Of a stretch of DNA of 64,000 bases, positions 44,414 to 55,162 are shown in pieces (within the stretch, counting starts at the first letter, position 1; every line of letters begins with the position of its first letter). The stretch is from Panicum virgatum (lineage: Eukaryota > Streptophyta > Magnoliopsida > Poales > Poaceae): positions 22,678,913 to 22,742,912 of the forward strand of contig NC_053147.1 in the NCBI RefSeq assembly GCF_016808335.1. Reading direction: 5' to 3'. Under the pieces are notes generated by a model that saw nothing but the letters and a program-made list of their open reading frames with translations, was not told the origin of the DNA and did not search any database. A program made the translations under genes and the position numbers.

Positions 44414-45385
44414 ATGACTAGTGATAATGGGATTCATTTTGGGAAGCCACCGTTCTTTGATGGGAACAATTATGATTATTGGAAGACTAGGATGTCGGCT
44501 CATATCAAAGCAATGAGTAGAAAGCTATGGAGAGTAGTAAGTGATGGATATGTCATTTTGGACTCAACAAAAATGTCACCCCTAGATGAGGAAAATGAGA
44601 TACTAAATGATCAAGGGGTTAATGTGCTCTTTAGTGCTCTTGATGTGACTGAATTTAATAGAGTCAAGAGCCTTACAAATGCAAATGACATATGGAAGAA
44701 GCTCATGGAAATTCATGAGGGCACATCAAGTGTGAAGGAGGCCAAGTTATATTTGCTTAAGGGCAATTTTAGTGAATTTACCATGAAGAAGAATGAGAGT
44801 ATAGCCGAGATGTTCAACCGGCTAAATGACATTGTGAATGACCTCAAGGGACTTGGATTTGAGGTACCGGATGGGGATTTCAACCACAAGTTTCTTAGAT
44901 ATTTTCCGAAAAGATATGACACAATTGTGACCTTACTTGTAAGGTGAAATGTGAAGACCGCAACTCCCACACAAATATTGGGAGAAATTCTCACCCATGA
45001 CATGTTCAAGAAATCTCAAGATGAAGCTCATGGTGGAGAAATTGATGTGAAAAAAGAAAAGTGTGGCATTCAAAGCTCAAGATAGCAAAAATGAAGAAGA
45101 AAGTGGGTGCCAAGAAGAAGAATCGGTTGAGGAGATGGCTCTCTTTGTCAAGAGATTCAATAGAATGATAAGCAAGAAGAACTTTGGCAAGAGAGGTCAA
45201 TCATCAAGAAAAAATCCTTTTGTAGACAAGACTTGCTTCCAATGTGATGAAGTAGGTCATATCATTGTCAATTGTCCAAACAAGAAAAAGGACAAGAAAA
45301 ATGATGAAAAGAAGAAGAAGAAGTTCATCAAGAAGAAGAAGAATGGCCAAACTTATTTTGTTGAATGAGATTCCGATGCAAGCTC

Positions 45386-45418
<33 letters not shown>

Positions 45419-46330
45419 CGACGACGACAAGCCATCCAAGGGAGTTGCCGAGATTGCCATTAAGGAGGCTCCATCACTCTTCTCTACACCACATTGTCTT
45501 ATGGCAAATGGTGGTACAAAGGTACAACAAGATGGTGAACTTGATAAACTTTCATATGATGATCTTGTTGAAATGCTTAATGATGCCGATGAATTCATGA
45601 CAAAGGAAAATGCTAAGTTAAAGGACTTGAAGTTGAAGTTTATTTCTCTTCAAGATTCCTATGAGGAGCTAAAGACTTCTCATGAGAATCTCAAAAAAAC
45701 TCATGAGAAGCTTGAGGAAGCTCACAATACCTTGCTTAATCGTGAAAGAAAAGCAACATTGAGCATTGGTGTTAGTTGTGATTTAATTGATGATAAATCT
45801 TGTGGCTCTAGCTCCACTAGTTCTTTTTGCACCAAAATTGATAACCCATCTTGCAATGAATCTCTAATTATGGAAAATGATTTGTTAAAGAAAGAGATTA
45901 CTTGCTTGACTAATGATTTGAGAAAGTGCTATGATAGTGGATCCAAGTTTAATCATTGTTGGGCAAGCCAAAAGTTCACCTTGAACAAGCAAGGGTTTGG
46001 ATACATTCCTAAGAAAGGGAAGAAGGCTTTTGTGCAAACCAAAACTACTTTTGTGAAGAGTAGTGGTAAGCCATATTGTGAAAAATGCAAGAAAGTTGGT
46101 CATGTTGAGAAGAATTGCACTAACAAGAAAGTCATATCCTTTGATTCAAGTTACATTCTTATGAAAAATTCAAATGACAATATTAGTGCAAAATTTGTTG
46201 GGATACCTATAGATGGTGCTAAAAAAATGTCATTTGGGTGCCAAAAGTCTTGGTCACAAACGTGGTCACTAACGTTCAAGGACCCAAGAAAGTTTGGGTA
46301 CTTAAAAGAGTTACCTCCTTTTTTAGGTGA
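44414..46330 (+). pseudogene. gag: Sirevirus gag, broken
   Basis: ATG at 44414 starts the gag capsid region (FDGNNYDYWKTRM, then the UBN2-type segment with EFNRVKSL and YLLKGNF). The frame meets TGA at 44945 but continues readable to ~45060, where one base is shifted. The next frame carries a CCHC knuckle (CFQCDEVGHIIVNC), a TGA at 45366, an Asp run encoded by GAT/GAC repeats (45388-45430), a coiled-coil-like stretch (45600-45740) and a second knuckle (CEKCKKVGHVEKNC). A further frameshift lies near 46330, before protease. Large two-knuckle Gag proteins are a Sirevirus trait. At least two stops and two frameshifts prevent a full product. Confidence 0.85.
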
Positions 46331-49300
46331 ATTACAAATCTGGAGGAAGACATTGGGTGCTTGATAGTGGATGCACTCAACACATGACCGGAGATCCAAT
46401 GATGTTTTCCTCTCTAGATGAGAATGTGGGTGGCTATAGTGACATCATTTTTTGTGACAATAGCCGGGGCAAAGTCAAAGGAGTTGGTACAATTCCTATC
46501 TCAAGTGATCATTCTCTTTCAAAAGTATTGTTGGTTGATTCTCTCAAGTTTAATCTCTTAGCGGTCACTCAACTTTGTGATTTTGAATATAAGTGTAGTT
46601 TCACTAAAGATGATGTGGTAGTGACTAGCTTGGATGGAAAAAATCACATCTTTACGGGATTTAGACATGAGGATGTATATCTTGTGGATTTTGCTACTAA
46701 AGAGGCAAAATTGTCTACTTGCTTGTTCACTCAATCATCCTTGGGTTGGTTATGGCATAGAAGGCTTGGTCATGTTGGCATGAAGCAACTCAACCGACTT
46801 TTGAAGCATGATTTAGTAGTTGGCTTGAAAAATGTGAAGTTTGAAAAAGATAAGCTATGTAGTGCATGTCAAGCCGGAAAGCAAGTTGCATATACTCATC
46901 CCACTAAGAGTGTCATGTCAACCGAGAGACCATTGGAATTATTGCATATGGATTTATTTGGTCCTACAACATAAAGAAGTATTGGTGGAAATTGCTATTG
47001 TCTTGTGGTAGTGGATGATTACTCAAGATATACATGGGTTTTCTTTCTTCATGACAAGGCCGATACATATGACACATTCAAGAAATTCTTCACAAGGGCC
47101 GAAAATGAATTTGAGCTCAAGGTGAAGAAAGTGAGGAGTGACAATGGAAGTGAGTTTAGGAACACAAGAGTTGAGGAATGGTGTGATGAGAAAGGAATCA
47201 AGCATGAATTCTCAACCAAGTACACTCCGGAACAAAATGGTCTTGTTGAGAGGAAAAATAGAACCTTGATTGATATGGCAAGATCAATACTCTCCGAATA
47301 CAATGTTTCGGATAGCTTTTGGGCCGAAGCAATCAACACGGCTTGTCATGCTTCTAATAGATTATATTGCCATAGATTTCAAAACAAGACTCCATATGAG
47401 TTGCTCATTGGAAGAAAGCCAAATATCTCATATTTTAGAGTGTTTGGTTGAAAATGCTACATTCTCAAGAAGGGAACTCGGTTATCAAAGTTTCAAAGCA
47501 AATGTGATGAGGGGTTTCTTCTTGGATATTCATCTTGTAGCAAGGCTTATCGGGTCTACAACAAAACACCTGGCATTGTTGAAGAAGCATATGATGTTGA
47601 GTTTGATGAAACCAATGGTTCTCATAATGAACAAGAAAATCTTGATGATGTGAAAAGTGATGGTTTGAGAAATGCAATGAAGAATATATCAATTGGTGAT
47701 GTTAGACCAAGAGAAGAAGATGAAGATGAAGATGGTCCTTCTATCTCTATTAGAGTTAATCCTTCAACTTCTATCTCAAATGATCAAGCACAACAAATTG
47801 TACAAGATTCAAGTAATGATGATTCTCAAGTACAAGATCAAGTTGTTTCATCTAGTGCACCTTCTTCATCAACTCAAGAACCCTTTGTTCCTCAAAGAAT
47901 TCATCATATTCTTGCAAAGGATCACCCGGTGGATCAAATCATGGGTGATATTAGTAAGGGTGTCCAAACTCGATCTCGCATTGCTTCATTTTGTGAACAT
48001 TACTCTTTTGTATCTTTTGTTGAACCTAACTATGTAGATGAAGCATTGATAGATCCGGATTGGGTGAATGCTATGCATGAAGAATTAAATAATTTCACCC
48101 GGAATCAAGTTTGGGATTTAGTTGGGAGGCCCAAGAATTATAATGTTATTGGCACTAAATGGGTCTTTAGAAACAAGCAAAATGAAGATGGAATGGTTGT
48201 GAGAAACAAGGCAAGATTGGTAGCTCAAGGCTTCACTCAAGTCGAAGGTTTGGATTTCGGTGAAACTTTCGCTCCCGTTGCTAGATTAGAAGCTATTAGA
48301 ATTTTATTAGCTTATGCATGCTCTCACAACATAAAACTTTTTCAAATGGATGTGAAAAGTGCTTTCTTGAATGGCAAAATTAGTGAACTTGTTTTTGTTA
48401 AGCAACCTCCCGGTTTTGAAGATCCCAAAAAGCCAAATCATGTATACAAGCTCTCTAAAGCTCTTTATGGTCTTAAGCAAGCTCCACGAGCTTGGTATGA
48501 AAGATTGAGGGACTTTCTAATCTCTAAGGGCTTCAAAATTGGTAAGGTTGACACTACTTTGTTCACTAAAGATATTGGTAAAGATTTGTTTGTTTGTCAA
48601 ATTTATGTTGATGATATTATTTTTTGTTCAACAAACCCAAGTTTTTGTGAGGAATTTGGTGAAATGATGTCTAGGGAATTTGAGATGTCCATGATTGGCG
48701 AATTGAGTTTCTTTCTTGGACTTCAAATCAAGCAACTCAAGAAAGGCACCTTTGTGTGTTAATCAAAATATGTGAAGGATATCTTGAACAAATTTGGTAT
48801 GGAAGATGCAAAACCAATCAAGACTCCTATGGCCACCAATGGGCATCTCGACCTAGATGAGGGAGGTAATCCGGTTGACCAAAAGTTTTATCATTCTATG
48901 ATTGGTAGTTTGCTTTATTTGACCGCATCTAGGCCCGACATCATGTTTAGTGTTTGCATGTGTGCACGATTTCAAGCCGCACCTAGAGAATGTCATTTGA
49001 CCGCCGTTAAAAGGATCTTGAGATACTTGAAATATTCTCCTAATATTGGTTTATGGTATCCCAAGGGTGCTCATTTTGATTTGGTTGGATTCTCGGATTC
49101 AGATTATGCGGGGTGCAAGGTTGATAGGAAAAGCACCTCCGGTGGTTGTCAATTTCTTGGAAGATCTCTTGTATCTTGGTCATCAAAGAAGCAAAATTCC
49201 GTGGCTCTTTCAACCACCGAAGCGGAATATATTTCGGCCGGAAGTTGTTGTGCACAATTGTTGTGGATGAAGCAAATTCTTCTTGACTATGTTGTGAAAT

Positions 49301-49557
49301 TTGATGAAATTCTCTTGTTGTGTGATAATGAAAGTGCCGTGAAGATTGCTACTAATCTGGTTCAACATTCAAGAACCAAGCATATTGATATCCGCCATCA
49401 TTTTCTTAGAGATCATGTGAACAAGGGTGATATCAAGATTGATGGTATTGGCACGGATGATCAATTAGCCGATATATTTACCAAGCCTTTGGATAAATCT
49501 CGGTTTTGCAAGTTAAGAAATGAGTTAAATATCATTGACTTCTCAAATGTGGATTGA
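46331..49557 (+). pseudogene. pol: Sirevirus pol (protease, integrase, reverse transcriptase, RNase H), broken
   Basis: One frame throughout. Protease active site DSGCTQH near 46366. GAG-pre-integrase WHRRLGH near 46756. Integrase core with VDDYSRYTW (~47010), SDNGSEF and the catalytic Glu in QNGLVERKN. Reverse transcriptase ~48050-48700 with KWVFRNK, LVAQGFTQ, QMDVKSAFLNG and YVDDI. RNase H with SDSDYAG, TSGG and STTEAEYI, ending at TGA 49555-49557. The frame is interrupted by TAA at 46972, TGA at 47449 and TAA at 48760. Each is a single-base change from the residue normal at that position, and no frameshift is seen in this part. Catalytic residues are intact, so decay is recent. Confidence 0.92.
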
Positions 49558-50552
49558 AAACTAGCACATGTGGCATATGGTTCTTTCATGCACTCTTTGT
49601 TTCTTTTTTCTGATTTTTTGAGGTACTTTTGAGCCATTTATGAGTTTTCATGATTTTACTCGATTTATTTTTGAATTCTTGTTGTAACTTGCTCATATGA
49701 GTCTTTTGAAGGTTTTCATGCAAGATTTGAGATTTTTGGATTTTTATATGAGCAATAATCCCAAATTGAAGTTGGAATTGAGAAAGTTGGCAAAATTTTG
49801 GGCTGTCTGAAATTTGGTGCTGCGGACAGTCCGCGGGTAAGGGGCGGACAGTCCACCGTTCATGAGACTTGTCCACCAGAGGCTCTGCAGAGAAGTTGTC
49901 AACCGTAAAAATACACTGCGGACAGTCCGCCAAAGGACCGCGGACGGTCTGCGAATGGACAGAAAGGTGGGGTCGGCCAGACTTGACTTATAAGGGGTGT
50001 CCCTCTCACATCCCCCCACCAAACCGCACACATCATCCAAAAAGCTCTCTCTCTTTCTCTCTCAAGCACGTGGGGGAGACGACAAGGTCAAGGCTTTTTG
50101 GCGTGGTTCCCGGACGGTCCGAGAACATCCCCGGACTCTTCTCAAGTTTGTGCATCATGACCTCCCGGTATTTTGACGAATCCCTAACTCTTGTTCTTGG
50201 ATTTCTTTATTGGAAAGAGTTAGGGTTAGATGCTCCGATCTGTTTTTGGATCATGGAATCTTGAAAATACTTGGGGGATCTTGTTCCTAGTGATGAGGAG
50301 ATGCTATGGTTAAAATTTGGTTGGTGGATTTGAATTGAAACTCAAAATATGGATGAATCAAAGTTAAGGGCGATTTTGTGTTCCTACGCAGAACAGATGG
50401 GTCGCGGACAGTCCGCCTGCTGGACGCGGACGGTCCTCCGTGGTAGTTCATGAACCGCGGACGGAATTGCGGACGGTCCGCCAGTGTCAGATTTTTCAGA
50501 TGAATGCTGAACTGACTTATATCATTATGGATTGGTTCTATTGCTTTAGTAA
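49558..50552 (+). other. Spacer between pol and the third Sirevirus frame, with palindromes
   Basis: Non-coding. Contains more GCGGACNGTCCGC-type motifs in pairs (near 49823, 49918, 50403 and 50457), i.e. the LTR-type motif repeated internally. Confidence 0.7.
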
Positions 50553-52186
50553 TTGTTCTTATGGTTAAATCTTGATCTCAGGCCACCCCGAAAAATCATC
50601 AAGGTCACTGCTTCAAAAATCAAGAAGGCTATGACTTCCAAAAGACAAAGAGACAGTGATGACTCCGATGATGTGAACTATGCTCCAAATCTCAGTGAGA
50701 TGGCTGCAGCATCTTTAGTAGGAGATGCAGGTGATGAATCTTCAGAGGAAGAGACTGAGGGGGTTGAGGATGATGTTACAGATTTGATGGGGCTAGATCT
50801 ACCTAGCCAACAGTGGACTGCAGAGAGCTATGCAAATGCAAGAGCAGTGGATCAGTTCAGCTTGCCTCGTGACACCAACATCCTTTTCTTCAAAACTGAG
50901 GTAAAAAAGATGCTTACTTTGGTCATCTAGTTAAGAAGAATGTATTCAAACATCAGACCATTGACCTAGGCTATATGAGACAATAACAAGTCATGTCTGA
51001 TCTAGTAGATAGATTTCAGCAAATGGGGTTAGCAAATTTTCTGCAGCATAGGTGTGATTGGAATGAAACTGTGATACGTCAGTTCTATGCCACTCTAGAG
51101 ATCAACATGGTTGAGGAAATATTTCGGTGGACAACTGGCAAGAGAACCTATTATGCTACATTTGCATAGTTTGCTGAGGCTAATCAGTTGGATTATAATT
51201 TTATCACTAGTGAGCAAAGTATGAATGTTGTGTTAGAAAACCCTCTAGATGAGAATGACTACCCCATGTTCTATGAGCCTGCACATCTTGGAATTGCTAG
51301 AAGCTTTGGGGGCACTTAGGGTCTGAGGCACCATCCTGTAGTGATTAATAAGATTGTCAGTGTCACATTCATGCCTAAGAGTGGCAACAAAGATAAGATT
51401 AGAAGGCACTATTGGAATGTGATATCTCATGTCATGAACTGAAATAGAATAAATGTCATTGCTCTTGTCATGGATCAGCTTGCAGATTTAAGGCTTAACA
51501 TGGAGATGAACATATATTTTGCTCCATACATTATGTCCATCATCATGGTCAAGTCTAGCTTCAGAGGGATATGTGAAAGCAAGCACACTCCTTTCAGGCC
51601 ATTCAAGAATGACAATATTTTTCTTTTGAGGCCTTTGACTCCTTTCCCTGGAGATGATATGGATGCTGAAGCACAGGGGCAGGATGATGATAGTGATGAT
51701 GATGCTCACATGGGAGCCGCTGCAGCTCAGCATGGCATGCCACCACCGCATCCTTCAGTACAGCAGCAGTGGGTTCCTCCAGCTGGGTACTTTGACCCGT
51801 ACTTTACATGCATGCAGGAGAGCATGTCCTCTCAGATTGCGGGGTTGGCTAGTCAGATGCAGAATCAGATGAGCCTCAACTTCCAGAACATGTAGCAGCA
51901 GATGTTCCAGCCTATGATGGCTCAGATGCAGGGGGTTCAGGAGATCTTACACTCAGACATAGCAGCTCTTGACTCACGCTTTGAGGATTTGCCCTCTTCT
52001 GAGCAGCTTGAGCAGCTTGAGCAAAGGCAGCAGCAGCTAGAGCAGCGCTTTGATACTTTCAGCACAGTCTTCACCGGTTTTTCTGACCACTTCTACTCAG
52101 TATTTCCGGCTCCAGTGCCGCCTCCAGAGTTCTACCCGCACCAGCCGTTCTACCCACCACCACCTCCTCCACCGCCGATGGATTGA
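50553..52186 (+). pseudogene. Third Sirevirus reading frame (env-like position), broken
   Basis: Readable pieces cover 50553-50930, then a stop-ridden stretch, then 51470-51895 and 51902-52186. The first part is acidic (DSDDSDD, EEETEGVEDD). The middle has helical segments (FRWTTGK-TYY, MPKSGNKDK). The end is a Gln-rich coiled coil followed by a Pro-rich tail. In SIRE-type elements this position holds an extra frame often called env-like. The middle part instead resembles the plant retroelement domain that contains a conserved RW-TGK-TYY segment. No signal peptide or membrane helix is seen, so an envelope role is not supported. Confidence 0.65.
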
Positions 52187-52527
52187 CTTTCTTGGAAATT
52201 GATGCCAAAGGGGGAGAAGGAGCTTTGGAGTGCTTGGATATAGGGGGAGCTCATGGACTTCTCATGGAGATTATTCGTTTTCGGCTTCCGCTTGCTACTC
52301 ATGTTTATTTGTGTCTTGCATGAACTCGGTTTGAGACTTGTGTTTGGATTTGAACATTTGGATTGTAATGTGTGATGAACTATGTTGGTTTGTGTTACTC
52401 TTATCTATTTATGTTCATCTTGTGGTTGTGAGGTTGTGCTAACCAAGCTAAAATTCATATCATATATACCTTGTATCTTGTATGCCTCGATTTCCACTTG
52501 TAGGGAAAACTCCGTCAAAAGTTTCAA

Positions 52528-52579
<52 letters not shown>
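52528..52579. repeat. Compound (AT)n(TG)n microsatellite
   Basis: About 12 AT units followed by 14 TG units in the Sirevirus 3' region before the polypurine tract. Confidence 0.95.
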
Positions 52580-52583
<4 letters not shown>

Positions 52584-52789
52584 GGTATTCATGCAAATTT
52601 ATATGCACATATCAAGGGGAGTTCTCTCTACTCATCGAACTTGGTGAATTTATTCATACATATTCTGAAATTTTCAAGAAAATGAGTAAGTTCTTCCAAA
52701 GTTCAATTCCAAGTCCACCTTATGCCTAGTGTATAAAGTTGACTTGAATACTTTTATCACTCCAAAATTTAGTTTTGTCATCAATTACC

Positions 52790-52803
52790 AAAAAGGGGGA
52801 GAT
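52790..52803 (+). other. Sirevirus polypurine tract
   Basis: AAAAAGGGGGAGAT directly before the 3' LTR TGAAAGCATC, the usual primer for plus-strand synthesis. Confidence 0.9.
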
Positions 52804-53049
52804 TGAAAGCATCTAGGCCCCTAATTCGAGTTTTGGTAATTAATGACAACGGTTTGTGGATTAACGATTTCATTTGAGATAATGAGTATAGGTTGATCCA
52901 CGGATGAAAGAGATTTGGTTGTGAACGTATGGAGTTTTGGAGATGATGAGCAAAGCTCGGGCTCAAGGCAAAGGTATAAAATAGGGCTTTTGCATTTTAC
53001 CGGTCACAAGGCGTTTAGTGGATGAAAAGTGACCGGATTTGTTGGATAG

Positions 53050-54079
53050 TGTCGGTACCTCAGGACTGGGGTACCCCCTCTTGCTATGGCAAGACTCGTG
53101 TAGTTATCCGTAACTACGTCCTAAGGAGCTGAGCAGCCGGATCCCTGGGGTCCGGCTCCATCTCACCGGACCAACAGCCCCGCTCGGGACAGGTCCGGTG
53201 TCACCACGTGTCCTGGAGAAGAAAGCACTCAGGACCAAATCGGCCGGGGACCCCGGACCCCCCGCGGGGTCCCGGACCCCATATACTATCCGGACCCCTC
53301 ACCGGGAGGGAACAGACACCCCGCATGGGGGGTCCGGAGCCGCCACGTGTCCGCAAGCACGCGCACGGCTACCAAGCTTCCTCTGGAAGACTTGCTCACC
53401 TACCGCATTTCATTTAATGCGAGTGGTTCAGAAGCATTCTGCCATGGCAGAGCCCGAGGAGACTTTGGCCAGGCTGTACTGTTGGTCGCGCATTACCAAG
53501 GTGCACAATACAGCCGCTGGCGCCACTCACACCGCTGGCGTTAGTCTGCCGCGCCAGTTAGACACGACAACTCGGCGATGGAGTATCATAACGCCTATGT
53601 GGTAGACCCAACAATCTACGCCGCAACCTACACTACCTCAACGGGCGTCCCGCCGATGGGATAGTAGAAGACCCCCCTCGGTTAGAGAGTCGACAAGACG
53701 ATAAAGTGGATCCAGCAAGAGATTCTCCATCACTGTAGCTCCATTAGTGTCTATAGTATACATCCATGTTGGGGCCACCTGTCGGGGTCCAACACCTGTG
53801 TACGCGCCCTCCTTGCTCTATAAAAGGAGAGACGCCCGTTAGAGAAAGGGTCAAGTCCAGAAGAGGACTAGAAGGCAGAGGATAGACTCATCCACGGACA
53901 CAAGAGCAATACTACTCTCAAGTGGACGTAGGATATTACGCTCCTGCGTCCCGAACCACTCTAAAATCCTCGAGTTTTCTTGCATTCTTGCCCCCGAGCT
54001 AGATCGGCCTAATAGCTTGTCACTTCCCTGAGTACTTCCCCTCAGGGAATAGGCGGGTGCGTTCCGCCATCCGGCTGTG
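53050..54079 (+). repeat. Left arm: LTR in plus orientation, 3' end truncated
   Basis: Begins TGTCGGTACC, TATA at 53821-53827 (TATAAAA), ends at CCGGCTGTG. It lacks the last ~20 bases of the LTR that the right arm keeps (GTTTGCAGCACCACGACA). Confidence 0.75.
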
Positions 54080-54103
54080 CGTTCCCCTACCTGACGCGCC
54101 AAA

Positions 54104-55162
54104 TGTCGTGGTGCTGCAAACCACAGCCGGGTGGCGGAAGGCACCCGCCTAAGCCCAGAGGGTGTGTACTCAGGGGATAGCTAGTCCTAGTTCGATCTTG
54201 CTCAAGAACACGATGAACACAGCGGGATTAGAGTGGTTTGGGCCGCCGGAGCGTAATACCCTACGTACACTGTGTGTTGTATTGCCTTGCCTCGAGAGAG
54301 TTCGCGAGAGCTTGTGTGTGTCTGGGGAGCCTGTGTCCTTCTTGTGTACAGCGAGCGCCTCCCTTTTATATCTCAAGGGGGCGCGTACATGGCCGTTGGG
54401 ACCCCGACAGGTGGGCCCAACGATGCAGTACAAGATAACGTATTGTTCATAATTATGGCGTCGCAGGCGAAGGAGATCCCTCTCCTGGATTCCATTGCCT
54501 GCTCCCGAAATCCTCCGTCCGGCGTGTCCAGGGCGCTGTCTTGTCGGAGTGGCGCCAGACATAGCTAGCGGCGTTGCCTGCCACGTAGCTGAACGGGCCG
54601 CGTAGCTTGCGGCGTAGGAGGCATGATGGAAAAGTGACGTGCCGTCGTATCCAATTAATGCGATAGACGGGCTCTACGCGGGTGCGGCACAGGCGGCTAC
54701 ACTGTGTACCTTGGTAATACGCGGTGCACAGTGAGGCCTGACAAAGGCTGTCCCGCGTGCTGCGGCGACAGAGCACGCCTCAACCATCTGTATTAAATGT
54801 GGTGGGTGCGTAAGTCTTCCAGCGGAAGACTTGCGCACTTGTCCGCGCCAGCGCCTCCGGGTCACGTGGCGGCTCCGGACCCCCACGCGGTAAGAGAGGT
54901 CCGGATGGACGCAGGAGGTCCCGGACCCCTATGGGGTGTCCGCGGCCTCGGCTGTCAGCTCGGAGTTTTCCTTCCTTAGGGACATGTGGCGTCTCCGGAC
55001 CCATCCCCAGGCAGAGGATGGGTCCGGCGCCACTGGCTTGGAGAGGAAAGAGCCTGACCCGTGGGGCCTGGCTACTCTGTCCTTTGCGCGCAGTTACGGA
55101 TAACTACGCGGGTCCTGCCTTGCCGCAGTAAGAGTGGGTATCCCTGTTATAGGGTACCGACA
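54104..55162 (-). repeat. Right arm: complete LTR in minus orientation, 1059 bp
   Basis: On the minus strand it begins TGTCGGTACC at 55162 and ends CACCACGACA at 54104 (TG...CA), then runs into TTTGGCGCGTCAGG. TATA box GATATAAAAGGG near 54363-54374. Confidence 0.8.

Larger units (their letters stand above)
53050..55162. mobile_element. Element of two inverted LTRs around a bare primer-binding site, 2113 bp
   Basis: Bounded by the perfect 5 bp duplication GATAG (53045-53049 and 55163-55167). Termini TGTCGGTACC and GGTACCGACA are inverted copies. The left arm reads as an LTR on the plus strand and the right arm as an LTR on the minus strand. Both have the landmarks GTAGTTATCCGTAACT, GGAGCCGCCACGTG, GGAAGACTT...CATTTAAT, CACCTGTCGGGGTCC and a TATAAAAGG box in the same order. 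Between them is a ~24 bp centre with the TTTGGCGCGTCAGG primer-site motif. No gag or pol. Probably derived from a Ty3/gypsy Tat/Retand-like family, by LTR start and primer motif. Confidence 0.85.

Noticed and set aside
45265..45600. Met-rich frame in the Sirevirus gag region
   Set aside because: Frame-shadow of the GAT repeat and gag; the true frame there encodes the Asp run and the coiled coil.
50553..52186. Envelope protein gene
   Set aside because: Position fits the so-called env-like frame, but no signal peptide, membrane helix or fusion-type motif is visible.
53198..55131. Open frames of 65-135 codons within the inverted-LTR element
   Set aside because: Overlap both arms in non-corresponding frames and have no homology-like features.
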